Position numbers and translations under genes: made by a program
In this document: one piece after another, positions 25,407-35,167 of the stretch
How the letters are laid out: every line of letters begins with the position of its first letter
Position numbering within the stretch: position 1 is the stretch's first letter
The notes under the pieces: generated by a model
What the model was told of the DNA's origin: nothing
Databases searched by the model: none
The model's input: the letters and a program-made list of their open reading frames with translations, nothing else
Assembly: GCA_015679245.1 (NCBI GenBank)
Contig: CP064953.1
Location: forward strand, 620,001-684,000
Direction of reading: 5' to 3'
Length of the DNA stretch: 64,000 nucleotides
DNA from: Actinomycetaceae bacterium zg-1166
GTDB taxonomy: Bacteria > Actinomycetota > Actinomycetes > Actinomycetales > Actinomycetaceae

Positions 25407-26621
25407 TTATGCTGTCTCTCGGCGCAGCACTCGCAGGCGAATATTTTGATCTGAGGAACGCATCTGATCTACAGCGTGGTCAGGAAGCTCAGCCGAGATA
25501 TCGGTGACCATGTATCCCACCTGCCCTGATGTGGCGAGGATCTGGCGATCAATGTTTGCCCCTTCGTCGGCAAAGATCTTATTGACGAAGGCGAGTGCCC
25601 CTGGGGTGTTGCGATGGATCCACGCTATCCGGTACAGCGTGGAAGGGGAGGGGCCTGAAGCGATGGAAGGAATATTCACTGAGAGCTCGGTGGCTCCCTT
25701 ACGCCAGTAATCTAAGAGTTTTCCAGCTACAAAGTAGCCGATAGATTCTTGAGCTTCGAGTGTGGAGCCACCGATATGCGGGGTAAGGATCACATTGGGG
25801 AAACGCGCGAGAGGAGAGGAGAATTCGTCGCCGTTGGCATTGGGTTCCTCAGGAAAGACATCGATTCCAGCACCGGCAAGTGTAGCGTCATCGAGCTTTT
25901 CGATGAGAGCTTCCATATCTACAATCGACCCACGCGAGAGATTAATGAGGATTGAACCTTTTTTCATCTGCTCGAATTGTGTACGCCCAAAGAATCCCAC
26001 GTTTGAGGGACGCCCATCCACGTGGAGGGAAACGATGTCACTTTGTGCGAGGAGTTCGTTCAGAGAACGCACGCGTCGAGCGTTACCCATTGCAAGACGC
26101 TCGGAGATGTCGTAGAAGATGACGCGCATACCCAGAGCTTCAGCAAGTACGGAGAGTTGGGTGCCGATCGAACCGTAGCCGACGATTCCTAGAGTTTTGC
26201 CTCGCACCTCGTGAGCTCCACGTGCGGACTTCTCCCAAATTCCCTCGTGTAGCGCCGCATTCTTTTCCGGCACGTGACGAGTGAGGGCTATAGCTTCACT
26301 GATTGCCAGTTCTACTACCGAGCGTGTGTTGGCATAGGGCGCGTTAAATACGGCGATTCCGTGATCGTTGCAAGCGTGGAGGTCGATCTGATTTGTGCCA
26401 ATGCAGAATGCCCCCACTGCTTGCAGATCCGGACTGGCCTCAATAACCTCACGTGTGAGCAGTGTCTTTGAGCGGATCCCTAGGATCTGCACGCCCTGGA
26501 GCGCGCGGATAAGATCCTCACCCTGAAGAGCGCTGGGGATTCGAACAATCTCGAATCCAGGCCGCTTGAGTACTTCGTCGGCAGATTCGTAGGGGTTTTC
26601 AAGCAGAAGAATCCGTGGCAT
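25407..26621 (-). CDS. serA: D-3-phosphoglycerate dehydrogenase (SerA-like) with ACT domain
   Basis: The 404-residue protein matches the E. coli-type SerA layout: substrate domain, NAD domain with GYGSIG, catalytic Arg/Glu/His (LINLSRGSIVD, DVFPEEP, TPHIGGST), then a C-terminal ACT domain (HRNTPGALAFVNKIFADEGANI) that usually binds serine for feedback inhibition. It oxidises 3-phosphoglycerate in serine synthesis. The ATG at 26621 has a GAGAG site and starts the homology; an in-frame TTG lies 18 bases earlier. No serB or serC nearby. The related enzyme at 5.4 kb lacks the ACT domain. Confidence 0.88.
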   Translation of the reverse strand: MPRILLLENPYESADEVLKRPGFEIVRIPSALQGEDLIRALQGVQILGIRSKTLLTREVIEASPDLQAVGAFCIGTNQIDLHACNDHGIAVFNAPYANTRSVVELAISEAIALTRHVPEKNAALHEGIWEKSARGAHEVRGKTLGIVGYGSIGTQLSVLAEALGMRVIFYDISERLAMGNARRVRSLNELLAQSDIVSLHVDGRPSNVGFFGRTQFEQMKKGSILINLSRGSIVDMEALIEKLDDATLAGAGIDVFPEEPNANGDEFSSPLARFPNVILTPHIGGSTLEAQESIGYFVAGKLLDYWRKGATELSVNIPSIASGPSPSTLYRIAWIHRNTPGALAFVNKIFADEGANIDRQILATSGQVGYMVTDISAELPDHAVDQMRSSDQNIRLRVLRRETA

Positions 26622-27101
26622 CTCTTTACTCTCTCGCAAAGAAGCTACGAACGCCAGCTCCTGTCCACAGTGCGGGATATTTATACTGCCCTGCTACCGT
26701 TTCTTATGTTTCCTTTATGAACTCTATGTGGCTGTTCGCGTGGTGAGTAGAGCCTCTCGAAATCCATCGATGAAACCGTGTCCGACTGTGTGACTATTCG
26801 CGTAGTGAGCAGGGAATCTGTGTGCTGTAACACACAAATAGTGCAGCTTTGAACGCATGTAACTGCGTGAGGACACGAAGAAACCCGGTTCAGAATGTCA
26901 AGGTGCGGGCACTGACGAGTCTGATTCTCTACAGAGGGGAAGGTACCCTGCCGCCAGAGATATACGTGCGAAGGGTCGTAAGCGATACGTACAGTGGTTT
27001 ACAGGAGGCAGAGACAGCGAAGTGAGACGTGATCTCAGCGTGGAATTGTGCCTCAGTGCTTGGCTCTTGATATTCGCACCTTAACGCTCAGCCTTCGATA
27101 T
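26622..27101. other. Spacer with a diverged 26-bp direct repeat
   Basis: No gene seen in 480 bases. A 26-mer at 26728-26753 recurs at 26789-26814 with a few differences (shared core ttcgcg-tggtgag/tagtgag), 61 bases apart. The function of this stretch is unknown. Confidence 0.6.
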
Positions 27102-29588
27102 TCAGCCCGCGATGTTCACCTCGATACCAGCAGGTAGAGCCTCTCCGGCAAGAATATGGAGATGTTTTGTTGGGCGAGTCATAGCCACGTAGAGGCTTCC
27201 TGGCCCCTCCCGTAATACCTGAGAAGGTTCGATAAGTACCACAACATCGTATTCCAAACCTTTAGATTCGTAGGGCGTAAGCAAACGAATTCGCGCTGTA
27301 CTCGCACTCCCCGAAAGATCCATCTTCCACGGCATATCGAGCGAGATTTCTGCCAGGAGAGAGGCGACGAGACCACGCTGAGCCTGCGCTACGACGAAAG
27401 CGAGGGTTCCGTTTCCTTCTCCGTATTCTTCCTCCATCGCGCGGCAGTGGCGCGATAGCGTGGCTTTGAGTGCGTGTTTCCAGGCCTCACGAGCAATACG
27501 AGGTACCTGTCCAGCTGATATATGAGCCTCTGAGATATGAGCCTGCGTGCAGCTTTGCGCTCTATTGGCCTCCTTAGAGGCGTTCGCATAGTACTGGCTC
27601 GGGTTCGCACAGTACTGGCTTGCGGCGTAGTACTGACCTGGGTTCGGCATAGTGTTGTCGGCAATGTCTCCCTTGCTATCTCGACTAGCTCTCTCATCGC
27701 CACTACTCGCGAATATCGATGAGAGTGCGTATCCCACATCCTCGTGTGTGAGGGCTCCTTCGAGTTCACGTGCTGCGCGCACAGGCGCCACGTTAACTCC
27801 CACAGCTTCGAGAGCACGCTGAGCTGCATTGAGGATCATGCCTGGAGTGCGATAAGAAATCGTCAGTTTTTCCACGCGCATGTGCTCACGCAGCCGCCCT
27901 AGAAGCTGCCCCCACCCGCCGGTCGGTGCGCCTGCCGGGCGCTGATCGACATCTCCCACAATGGTGAAAGAGCGTGTTGGGCAGCGACGTATGAGCATCT
28001 CCCACTGCATGGGCGTGAGTTCCTGAGCCTCATCGACTACCACATGTCCGTAGGTCCATGTGCGGTCACCTCCAGCTCGCTCGGCCAGATGCGAAGTGCT
28101 GACTCCACCTCCCATGCGCTCAACGAGGGCCTGCGGATCCACTAGGCGGGAGGTAAGGCCAAGCGAAGAAATCGTGGAAGCAGCCATGTCAGTCATTGCC
28201 TGTGAGGCCGCAGTTTTTTGGCTCTGAGAACGCTGATCGGGAAGAGAACCCAAATGCTCAGCGAGTTCGTCGAGAAGAGGAATATCTGCAGTGGAAAATC
28301 CAGCTCCGCGTTCACGCACAAGCAAGGTTCGTTCCGACGTACTAAGCTCAGGGGCCACCCGTGCCAGTAATTCTGGGTGGGACCAGAGTCGCCCCAAGAG
28401 GTGTTCGGGGCTGGAGGGGAGCCATCGCAGGTTGATCTCACGCCGTGCTTCAGGCGAACTTGCGACATCTGCCGTGATCCAGGGGTTTTCCTCAAGAGTG
28501 AGGTCTTTTGCCGCAGCCACACGCGAAGCTAAAAGATCGACAAGATGGCGAGCGTAGATCTCGCGCGCCTCATTGTGTTGTTTTTCGCGCCCACGCGCAC
28601 GGCGTTGAGCCGAATCAACATCGCCGGGTGTCAGGAGCACACGTTCGCCGTCAATTTGCAGCTCCACAGCCTTGAAAAGGCGCGGTTGAAGAATTTTAGT
28701 TACGGCGCGTTCTGCGATCTTTCGCCAGATAAGGCGTCCTTTGATCTCAGCTACTTTTGGTGAATCTTCACGTGTGGGGGTGATTCCAGGAAGTAGGCCA
28801 CCGATCGTTGTTGCCACGACATCCGATTCACCTAGAGCGGGAAGAACTTCGTCAATGTAGCGTAGAAAAATGGGGGAGGGGCCAATCACGAGTACGCCCG
28901 ATCGTCGCAGGCGCTCGCGTTGAGCGTAGAGGAGGTAAGCAGCACGGTGGAGAGCTACGGCGGTTTTCCCCGTTCCAGGGCCGCCTTGGACGACGAGAAC
29001 GCCGCGCTCGCTAGCGCGGATAATGCGATCTTGCTCGGCTTGGATGGTGGCGACGATATCCGTCATTTTCCCTCCACGTGCGGCATTCATCGTCGCCATG
29101 AGTGCACCTTCACCAGTGAGGTTGAGGTCGCTGATCTGCGCGCCTGTGTCGAGGAGTTCGTCTTCTACGCCGGTGACTTTGCGCAAACGCGTGAGAATGT
29201 GGCGTCGGCGGATCACCCCAGCAGGTTCAGCGGGCGTGGCACGGTAGAAAGGTTCGGCTTGGCGAGCGCGCCAATCAAGGAGGATAATTTCCTGCGCGTC
29301 GTTCTTTAATCCGATACGCCCGATATGCTCTACTCGTCCATCGGTGAGGTCAAGGCGTCCTAGCACAAGGCGATTTTCCACATTGCGGAGGCGAAGAAGA
29401 TTGTCTTCGTAGTGAGTGGCAAAGGAGTCCCGTTCAGTCATTTCCCCCTTGGATTCTTGGCCTGTTTGTGCTCTGACAGCAGCTAGGCGTGCCCGATAAT
29501 TCTCATTGAGTTCGTCGAGTCTCCCATAGGCCTCATCGACGAATTCTTGCTCGGCCTGGATGGCGCGTGCACGGGCAGAATCGCTCAC
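27102..29588 (-). CDS. HelD-like superfamily 1 ATPase, probable RNA polymerase recycling factor
   Basis: An 828-residue UvrD/Rep-type protein of the HelD family, which pries stalled RNA polymerase off DNA. It has a charged N-terminal coiled region (1-80), then Walker A GGPGTGKT at 202-209, motif II VVDEAQELTPMQWE, motif III TIVGDVDQRPAG and a C-terminal motif TPYESKGLEYDVVVLI. The region at about 623-697, between the helicase halves, is an unusual Tyr/Gln/Ala-rich insertion with internal repeats. GTG start behind GGAGAAGAAGA. It is transcribed alone, divergently from the PAC2 gene. That it acts on polymerase is family inference. Confidence 0.85.
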   Translation of the reverse strand: MSDSARARAIQAEQEFVDEAYGRLDELNENYRARLAAVRAQTGQESKGEMTERDSFATHYEDNLLRLRNVENRLVLGRLDLTDGRVEHIGRIGLKNDAQEIILLDWRARQAEPFYRATPAEPAGVIRRRHILTRLRKVTGVEDELLDTGAQISDLNLTGEGALMATMNAARGGKMTDIVATIQAEQDRIIRASERGVLVVQGGPGTGKTAVALHRAAYLLYAQRERLRRSGVLVIGPSPIFLRYIDEVLPALGESDVVATTIGGLLPGITPTREDSPKVAEIKGRLIWRKIAERAVTKILQPRLFKAVELQIDGERVLLTPGDVDSAQRRARGREKQHNEAREIYARHLVDLLASRVAAAKDLTLEENPWITADVASSPEARREINLRWLPSSPEHLLGRLWSHPELLARVAPELSTSERTLLVRERGAGFSTADIPLLDELAEHLGSLPDQRSQSQKTAASQAMTDMAASTISSLGLTSRLVDPQALVERMGGGVSTSHLAERAGGDRTWTYGHVVVDEAQELTPMQWEMLIRRCPTRSFTIVGDVDQRPAGAPTGGWGQLLGRLREHMRVEKLTISYRTPGMILNAAQRALEAVGVNVAPVRAARELEGALTHEDVGYALSSIFASSGDERASRDSKGDIADNTMPNPGQYYAASQYCANPSQYYANASKEANRAQSCTQAHISEAHISAGQVPRIAREAWKHALKATLSRHCRAMEEEYGEGNGTLAFVVAQAQRGLVASLLAEISLDMPWKMDLSGSASTARIRLLTPYESKGLEYDVVVLIEPSQVLREGPGSLYVAMTRPTKHLHILAGEALPAGIEVNIAG
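27582..27641. repeat. 21-bp repeats inside the HelD-like gene
   Basis: Two 21-mers at 27582-27602 and 27603-27623 (gttcgcayagtactggctyg type) are followed by a shorter related unit. They stay in frame and encode the QYYA/QYCANP repeats of the insertion. Confidence 0.75.
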
Positions 29589-29872
29589 TCTTCTTCTCCT
29601 CTAGCTCGCACAGTCGAACTATCCATGTTTGTGGTGTTCCCACAAACGCTGCGGATGAAAATACGGCCTCCCATTATCCTCTTTTTCTTCTTATGTCCCA
29701 AGGCGCGTGCGCCCAGCGCTGAAAAGGGCGCGCGTACTCGCCCAAATGCGAAGGCTGGGTGGAGAATATGCTGTGGTGTAGAAGCACCAGGTGTCCGCTT
29801 GTCGGTTGCGTACCTCTGGCATACATGCTTTGCATGTCAATCCTGGTGTAGGAGCTGAGGAAAGGAGTCCGC
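29589..29872. other. Divergent promoter spacer
   Basis: These 284 bases separate the HelD-like gene (leftward) and the PAC2 gene (rightward). I see no further gene; gcatacatgctttgcatgtc near 29817 is a short imperfect palindrome (catgctttgcatg). Confidence 0.45.
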
Positions 29873-31081
29873 GTGAGTCACTTTGTCTCGTTTCCCGATA
29901 GCCTACCTGAGGAGCCTATCGAGAATTTGGTCATAACACTCGTCGATCCGGCAACCGACGCAGGGGCGATCTCACGTATGATCGCCCACTCCCTCTCTGC
30001 CCTCGATGGGCAGGGTGCAGCTTTTTTTAACACTGATCCTCTTGTGGATTATCGAGCTCAACGCCCCTGGCTCAACTTTTCCCGTGGAGCTCTTGTCGGT
30101 TTGTGGCACGAAGGTATGCTCGTGTCTCACGCCCGAGATATGGAAGGGACATCTTTCCTTCATCTGCGCGGCATCGAACCGGATTTTCGCTGGGAAGCTC
30201 TCACCTCGGACATGCTCGATATCGTTGAGCGTTATGGGGTGCGCCACCTCTATTCTTTCACTGCAATCGCTTCCACGACTCCGCATACTCGTCCGGCGGA
30301 TATGGTGGTACGTTCTTCCCATCAAGGGGCTTCAGCTGAAGTACTTGATGCAGATTTTTGGTTCCAAGCCTCTTTTGCTTCCTATCTTGAGTACAAGGTT
30401 TCCCAGCTAGATCTTTCCATGACAAATGTGGCTGTCCGTGTGCCGATGTACTTGACCTCCCACCACTACTCTGCTGGAGCAGCTGCCGCTCTAGCTATGG
30501 TTGCTAGTATCTCTGGCTTGCGCCTTCCTGTGGGCGACCTTGAACATGATGCTGCGAACCAGGCCGACGAACTCGCTGGGCTTGCCGTCGAGAATGAGGA
30601 GCTTGGCTTACTTATCGCCAGTCTGGAGAAGGAGTACGACGAACAAGCCGACAAGACGGGCTTCGTCACGGCTCCCCAGGCCGACCTTGCAGTTCCGAGT
30701 GCCGAGGAGATCGGAAGAGCAGCCGAACAGTTCCTCGCTGGAACCGAGCCTACACGTATGCCTTTGAAGGAGCCGACGAACTTTGATCCGCAAGGCCTTA
30801 TTCGCCGAATTGACGAATTTCGCCGCCGCCAAGGAGATAACGGGGGATTTGGCTTCTCAGCGCCTCTGAGTGCGCGTCTGGAAGGTAGTGGTGCAGGGAA
30901 TACGCGTACAGGGAGTACACGTAGCTCAGATATGTCAGATAGTATCGGGCACTCCGAGGCAACCGATCCGAGTGCCCACGCAGATCCCATTGACAAAGCA
31001 AACCTACCTGCTGATCCTCCACGCCGCCGCCGGGGTCGTCACGCCTGGTTACCCCCGCAGGAAGAACAACCTGAGGAGTAA
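29873..31081 (+). CDS. PAC2-family protein (proteasome-assembly-chaperone fold)
   Basis: A 402-residue protein of the actinobacterial PAC2 family: the first 280 residues hold the conserved LVDPATDAGAISRMIAHSL start, FNTDPLVDYRAQRP, LLHLRGIEPDFRWEALTSDM-like segment and VPMYLTSHHYSAGAAAAL near 200. The fold resembles the eukaryotic proteasome assembly chaperone PAC2, but in bacteria the function is unknown. The C-terminus is low-complexity with RRRRGRHAWLPP. GTG start seven bases after AAAGGAG. An MFS gene follows 44 bases later and may be cotranscribed. Confidence 0.85.
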   Translation: MSHFVSFPDSLPEEPIENLVITLVDPATDAGAISRMIAHSLSALDGQGAAFFNTDPLVDYRAQRPWLNFSRGALVGLWHEGMLVSHARDMEGTSFLHLRGIEPDFRWEALTSDMLDIVERYGVRHLYSFTAIASTTPHTRPADMVVRSSHQGASAEVLDADFWFQASFASYLEYKVSQLDLSMTNVAVRVPMYLTSHHYSAGAAAALAMVASISGLRLPVGDLEHDAANQADELAGLAVENEELGLLIASLEKEYDEQADKTGFVTAPQADLAVPSAEEIGRAAEQFLAGTEPTRMPLKEPTNFDPQGLIRRIDEFRRRQGDNGGFGFSAPLSARLEGSGAGNTRTGSTRSSDMSDSIGHSEATDPSAHADPIDKANLPADPPRRRRGRHAWLPPQEEQPEE

Positions 31082-31125
31082 CGTAGAGAAGAAAGATTAA
31101 CCGCACGTGACCGATTGGGGTATTG

Positions 31126-32544
31126 GTGACCTCTCGAACCTCCTATCTCGTCTTTGCTGCGGCTGAATTGATGTACATCGTTGCTGTTGCAGGGCGTTCG
31201 AGCTTTGGGGTAGCGGGTCTTTACGCTCTCGATCGCTTCCAGATTGATGCAGCAACTCTCTCACTTTTTACCGTTATTCAACTGGGTGTCTACGCGGGAG
31301 CACAGATCCCTGTGGGCTATCTCCTCGACAGGATAGGCGTACGTAGGGTTCTTGTAGGCGGTGCACTCATTATGGCCGCTGGGCAGCTCTTACTCGCACT
31401 CTCGTCGGCGCTTGCTTGGGCTCTAACTGCACGCATCTTTATCGGTTTAGGAGATGCGACGGCCTTTACCTCGGTGCTGCGCTTACTTCCAGCGTGGTTC
31501 GCCCCGCGCCGCATTCCCCTTATGACGCAACTGACAGGAATGATCGGCCAGCTCGGGCAGGTCATCTCCTCGATCCCTTTCGCCTTTACGCTGGCGCATC
31601 TGGGGTGGTCTCCTGCCTTTACTTCCCTCGCAATCATGGGTACGGCGAGTGCTGTATGTGGCTTCTTTCTCGTGAGGAATTCTCCTCAAGTGAGCCAGAA
31701 TCCTCACCTAGCTGCACTCCTTGTATCCGATGATTCTGCTGTTTCCACCTCGTTTTCCTCCGCATCTTCCTCACAGATACGTGAAGCGGAAGGTGTCGAA
31801 GATGTGCCTCGCATTAGTGCTTTTGTGCCTTCTCTACCGATGACGACGAAAGAGGCAGTGTCTCATCCAGGTACATGGTTAGGATTCTGGACGCACTTCA
31901 CTTGTGGTTTCCCACAGATGGTGGTTCTTCTCTTATGGGGTACGCCCTTCTTCGAAGTTGCTCAGGGAATGAGCGCAAAGAGTGCTGCAGCACTCCTTAT
32001 CCTCCTTCCAGTGGTGGGTATAGGATTCGGTCCTCTTGTGGCTCGCTTCACCTCTCGCCACCCTGTGCGCCGCTCGTGGCTTGTGCTCGCCTCGGTGGTA
32101 TGGACAGTTATTGCCTGGATACCGTTCTTAGCGTGGCCAGGTGAACGACCCTTCTGGATGCTTATCCATTTATGCTGTGCGCTCTCCTTCACAGGGATTT
32201 GCTCAACGATTGCCTTCGATTTCGTCCGCACTTCCGTGCATGTGGATCGACTCGGTACGGCTAATGGTCTTTCCAATGCGGGAGGTTTCTGTGCCTGTCT
32301 CTGTGCTTCCTTCCTCATTGGCCTTATCCTCGATTGGCGCAGCCCCGAGGGGGTATATTCAGCCGCAGATTTCCGCCTTGCTCTAGCGAGCCAAATCCTC
32401 ATTCTCTTTGTCGGTGTACTTGGAATTCTCATCTCTCGTATGCGTTTACGCGCACGGATAGAACGCGCGGGATTTACTGTGCCACCATTGCGTGAAGTCA
32501 TCGCGCGTTACCGCGCTCATGAGGGGAAGATTTCCTTATCGTAA
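31126..32544 (+). CDS. Major facilitator superfamily transporter
   Basis: A 472-residue inner-membrane protein with about twelve hydrophobic segments and the MFS loop signature GYLLDRIGVRRVLVGGALI between segments 2 and 3. A longer cytoplasmic loop (about 205-245, Ser-rich) separates the two halves, and the second half has a matching RHPVRRSW loop. Nearest in style to the nitrate/nitrite or oxalate:formate-like MFS of actinobacteria, but the substrate cannot be read. GTG at 31126 with GGGG upstream; a TTG one codon earlier is possible. Its last 28 bases overlap the convergent methyltransferase-like gene. Confidence 0.85.
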   Translation: MTSRTSYLVFAAAELMYIVAVAGRSSFGVAGLYALDRFQIDAATLSLFTVIQLGVYAGAQIPVGYLLDRIGVRRVLVGGALIMAAGQLLLALSSALAWALTARIFIGLGDATAFTSVLRLLPAWFAPRRIPLMTQLTGMIGQLGQVISSIPFAFTLAHLGWSPAFTSLAIMGTASAVCGFFLVRNSPQVSQNPHLAALLVSDDSAVSTSFSSASSSQIREAEGVEDVPRISAFVPSLPMTTKEAVSHPGTWLGFWTHFTCGFPQMVVLLLWGTPFFEVAQGMSAKSAAALLILLPVVGIGFGPLVARFTSRHPVRRSWLVLASVVWTVIAWIPFLAWPGERPFWMLIHLCCALSFTGICSTIAFDFVRTSVHVDRLGTANGLSNAGGFCACLCASFLIGLILDWRSPEGVYSAADFRLALASQILILFVGVLGILISRMRLRARIERAGFTVPPLREVIARYRAHEGKISLS

Positions 32545-33353
32545 AGAATGTTTACTCCTGTAGCGCGGCGTGAGAGGTCAACCTCAGTGAGGAGACTCGC
32601 AGGCATCGGGAGGCGGCGGAGAGCACGTTCGATTATCGGGATGTCGAAGCTCTCTTCGCTAGCTGCAAAGACAATGTTGCCTACACGTCTGCCTTTAAGA
32701 ACAGCTGGATCAACGATTGCAATGAGATGAGCGAACACTGATCTCAAAGTGGCGACCTCGCTCGCGATGTCAGCGGAAGAGTGGGCTGTGGCATTGAGCA
32801 GATAGAGCCCGCCCTTTAGCACATCTTTCGCACGGTTCGCACATTCGACAGTGCGGAGATGAGGCGGTACGGAGCGTTTGACGAAGGCATCTCGAATCAC
32901 CACATCCCACTGAGCTTTCGTGGCCTGGAGAGCTTCACGGGCTTCGCCCACGCGGATTCGTAGACGAGGCGAAGCAGGAAGATCAAACCACTCGCGTACA
33001 CGACGAGCAAGCTCACCGTCCAGCTCCACAGCAAGCTGGCGTGAATGCGGCCGATCAGCCTCAAGTGCCCTGGCAAGAGCGCACCCGGCTGCACCCAGGT
33101 GAAGAACTCGAAGCGAGAGTCCCCTAGCAAAGCGTGAATCGATCACCGTGCGCATATGCTGCATGTACTCAAATTCGAGATGGTGAGGATCGGAAAGGTC
33201 AAGTGCGGAAGATTCAGCCTCGTCGAGATAGAGCGTGGCGAGGTCACCGTGAAGTAAAACTTCGGCTTGAGCAAAATCAGTGAGCACAGGTGCGTGAGGT
33301 AAGCGCGAGCGCGCATCGAGAGGAGAAGAGAGCTTTAGGGATCGTCGTCGCAC
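32517..33353 (-). CDS. Spermidine-synthase-like (aminopropyltransferase-fold) protein
   Basis: A 278-residue protein with the class I SAM/dcSAM fold: motif I VLHLGAAGCALARAL, acidic post-I LAVELDGELARRV, then RIRVGEAREALQ and WDVVIRDAF. The spermidine-synthase gate-keeper motif is not evident, so it is likelier an orphan methyltransferase of that superfamily than a true polyamine enzyme. GTG start with a poor ribosome site. It overlaps the MFS gene by 28 bases tail to tail and is 35 bases from the divergent dinB start. Confidence 0.75.
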   Translation of the reverse strand: MRRRSLKLSSPLDARSRLPHAPVLTDFAQAEVLLHGDLATLYLDEAESSALDLSDPHHLEFEYMQHMRTVIDSRFARGLSLRVLHLGAAGCALARALEADRPHSRQLAVELDGELARRVREWFDLPASPRLRIRVGEAREALQATKAQWDVVIRDAFVKRSVPPHLRTVECANRAKDVLKGGLYLLNATAHSSADIASEVATLRSVFAHLIAIVDPAVLKGRRVGNIVFAASEESFDIPIIERALRRLPMPASLLTEVDLSRRATGVNILYDKEIFPS

Positions 33354-33388
33354 GGGAACTTACTCTACGCGAGAGATAGGCTGGAGAC

Positions 33389-34597
33389 ATGTCCAGAGCA
33401 CCGAGATCTGAGCACGCTAAGCGATCGTGGGGAGATGACGATTCAGCTACTCCCATCTTGCACGTAGATATGGATGCCTTTTTTGTCTCGGTTGAACTCC
33501 TTGATCGTCCAGATCTGAGGGGCAAAGCTGTAGCCGTAGGGGGACGAGAGCGCGGTGTCGTTTCTGCTGCCTCTTACGAGGCTCGCCGCTACGGCGTGAA
33601 CTCAGCGATGCCGGTGGGAAAGGCCTACAAGCTCTGCCCACACCTCATTATGCTCCCCGGAAATTATCCCAAGTATCAGGAAGTTTCCTCCTCAATTATG
33701 GCGATCCTTGGTTCTTATACTCCGCTTCTCGAAAAGCTCTCGATTGACGAAGCCTTTCTCGATGTCTCCGGAGCGCGCAAGTTGTTCGGCTCGCCACGTG
33801 AGATTGCGCGGGAAGCTCGCACTCGGATTCGGCAGGAGGTGGGTGTGCCAGCTTCGGTGGGGATTGCAGCTACGAAGCACGTAGCGAAGATCGCTTCCTC
33901 TCATGCTAAACCTGATGGTGTACTTCTTATTCCTGCGGCAGCAACGAAGGATTTTCTCTCTGAACTTCCCGTGGGAGCTTTGTGGGGAGTGGGGGATAAG
34001 CTACGTGAGCGTCTTGAGAGAATGGGCGCACAGAGCGTGGGAGATCTCATTGATCTCGGGCGTGATCGCCTTATCCGCACCTTTGGGGCATCTACTGGAA
34101 GTCACCTCTACGATCTCGCGACGGGAATTGATCGGCGTGTCGTTACCCCTACGCGCGTGGAGAAATCCGTAGGGAAGGAGAATACTTTTTTCGAATATGT
34201 ACATGGGCGTATTGAGCTGGAGAAAGTTCTCCTTGCTCAAGCTCACGAGGTGGCACGGCGGCTTCGTGCTCGTGGCTGGGCGGCTCGTACCGTTGTGCTT
34301 AAGTTACGCTTGGCTGACTTCACTACTGTGACTCGTTCGCTCACCCTTAGCCAACCAAGCTCTGTGGCTCTTGAACTCTTCGAGTCGGGACGTTCCTTAC
34401 TGCGACAGCTTCCAATTGAAGGCGGGGTGCGATTGCTTGGATTGAGAGCTGAACAACTCGTGGGGGAAGGTGAAGGGATTCAGCTCTCGTTCGACGATGA
34501 TCCCCGCCGCGCCAATGCTGAGGCTGTCATGGATGCTGTAGCTCGTAAGTTCGGCAAGGGTGCGCTCCGTCCAGCGAGTCTCTTGGACAATCCGTAG
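33389..34597 (+). CDS. dinB: DNA polymerase IV (DinB, Y family)
   Basis: It performs translesion DNA synthesis. The 402-residue protein has the catalytic acidic residues Asp27 (ILHVDMDAFF) and Asp120-Glu121 (LSIDEAFLD), the finger motif VVSAASYEARRYGV, two helix-hairpin-helix pieces (LPVGALWGVGDKLRERL), and the little-finger domain. IQLSFD near the C-terminus resembles the beta-clamp binding motif. No SOS box is apparent upstream, so damage induction is not predicted. GGAG precedes the ATG. Confidence 0.94.
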   Translation: MSRAPRSEHAKRSWGDDDSATPILHVDMDAFFVSVELLDRPDLRGKAVAVGGRERGVVSAASYEARRYGVNSAMPVGKAYKLCPHLIMLPGNYPKYQEVSSSIMAILGSYTPLLEKLSIDEAFLDVSGARKLFGSPREIAREARTRIRQEVGVPASVGIAATKHVAKIASSHAKPDGVLLIPAAATKDFLSELPVGALWGVGDKLRERLERMGAQSVGDLIDLGRDRLIRTFGASTGSHLYDLATGIDRRVVTPTRVEKSVGKENTFFEYVHGRIELEKVLLAQAHEVARRLRARGWAARTVVLKLRLADFTTVTRSLTLSQPSSVALELFESGRSLLRQLPIEGGVRLLGLRAEQLVGEGEGIQLSFDDDPRRANAEAVMDAVARKFGKGALRPASLLDNP

Positions 34598-34744
34598 TTC
34601 CTCCTGGCGTGTGGATACGCTTGTGTTTCCTACCCTGGGTAGTGCTGGGTAGTGCTTGAGCCTCATGGAGTTACTGGACCTTTTTACGATTACGTACCTC
34701 AAGAGGCTAGGCTTAGCTTCAACGACGATCAACGAGGAGAGAAC

Positions 34745-35167
34745 ATGCCTCTATCCGAATACGAGCGGAAGATGCTGGAAGAGCTCGAAGCTCAGCTCGC
34801 TGAAGAGAACCCTGGATTTGCACAATCCATGCGTGAGCAAGGCTCTGAGCCGAGTGAGCGCGCCGGATCTTCACTCCAGTTCTCCCTGCGCCATCTCGTT
34901 CTCGGCCTTCTTCTCGCTCTTGCTGGAATTGCGATTCTTGTGGGAGGCGTAGCAATCGAGCAGGTGATCATCGGTGTACTTGGTGTTGTCGTTCTCTTCG
35001 CGGGCATGTGGTACATCGTCACAGGAATTAAGACGGGTGGTGAAGGTGCCCGGCGCACACGCCAGGAACGCCCCAGTGGTTCGAACGGCGCGGGCAGTGC
35101 AAAGAGTGCGGCTGCGGGTTTCATGGCTCGTCAGATGGCGGCGTGGGAGAAGCGCCAAAATCAGTAA
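34745..35167 (+). CDS. DUF3040-family small membrane protein
   Basis: A 140-residue protein of the actinobacterial DUF3040 family. The diagnostic start MPLSEYERKMLEELE is complete, followed by two membrane segments at about 48-92 (LVLGLLLALAGIAILVGGVAI, IIGVLGVVVLFAGMWYIV) and a basic tail. Function unknown. The ATG at 34745 follows GAGGAGA. In many actinobacteria it lies between dinB and the mraZ division cluster; here dinB precedes it but trigger factor follows, so the synteny is broken. CTATGCT-gcg-AGCATAG at 35177-35193 may be its terminator. Confidence 0.88.
   Translation: MPLSEYERKMLEELEAQLAEENPGFAQSMREQGSEPSERAGSSLQFSLRHLVLGLLLALAGIAILVGGVAIEQVIIGVLGVVVLFAGMWYIVTGIKTGGEGARRTRQERPSGSNGAGSAKSAAAGFMARQMAAWEKRQNQ

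Noticed and set aside
32517-33353. Calling the gene speE (spermidine synthase)
   Set aside because: The SAM-fold motifs are present but the aminopropyltransferase active-site pattern is not clear, and no polyamine genes are near.
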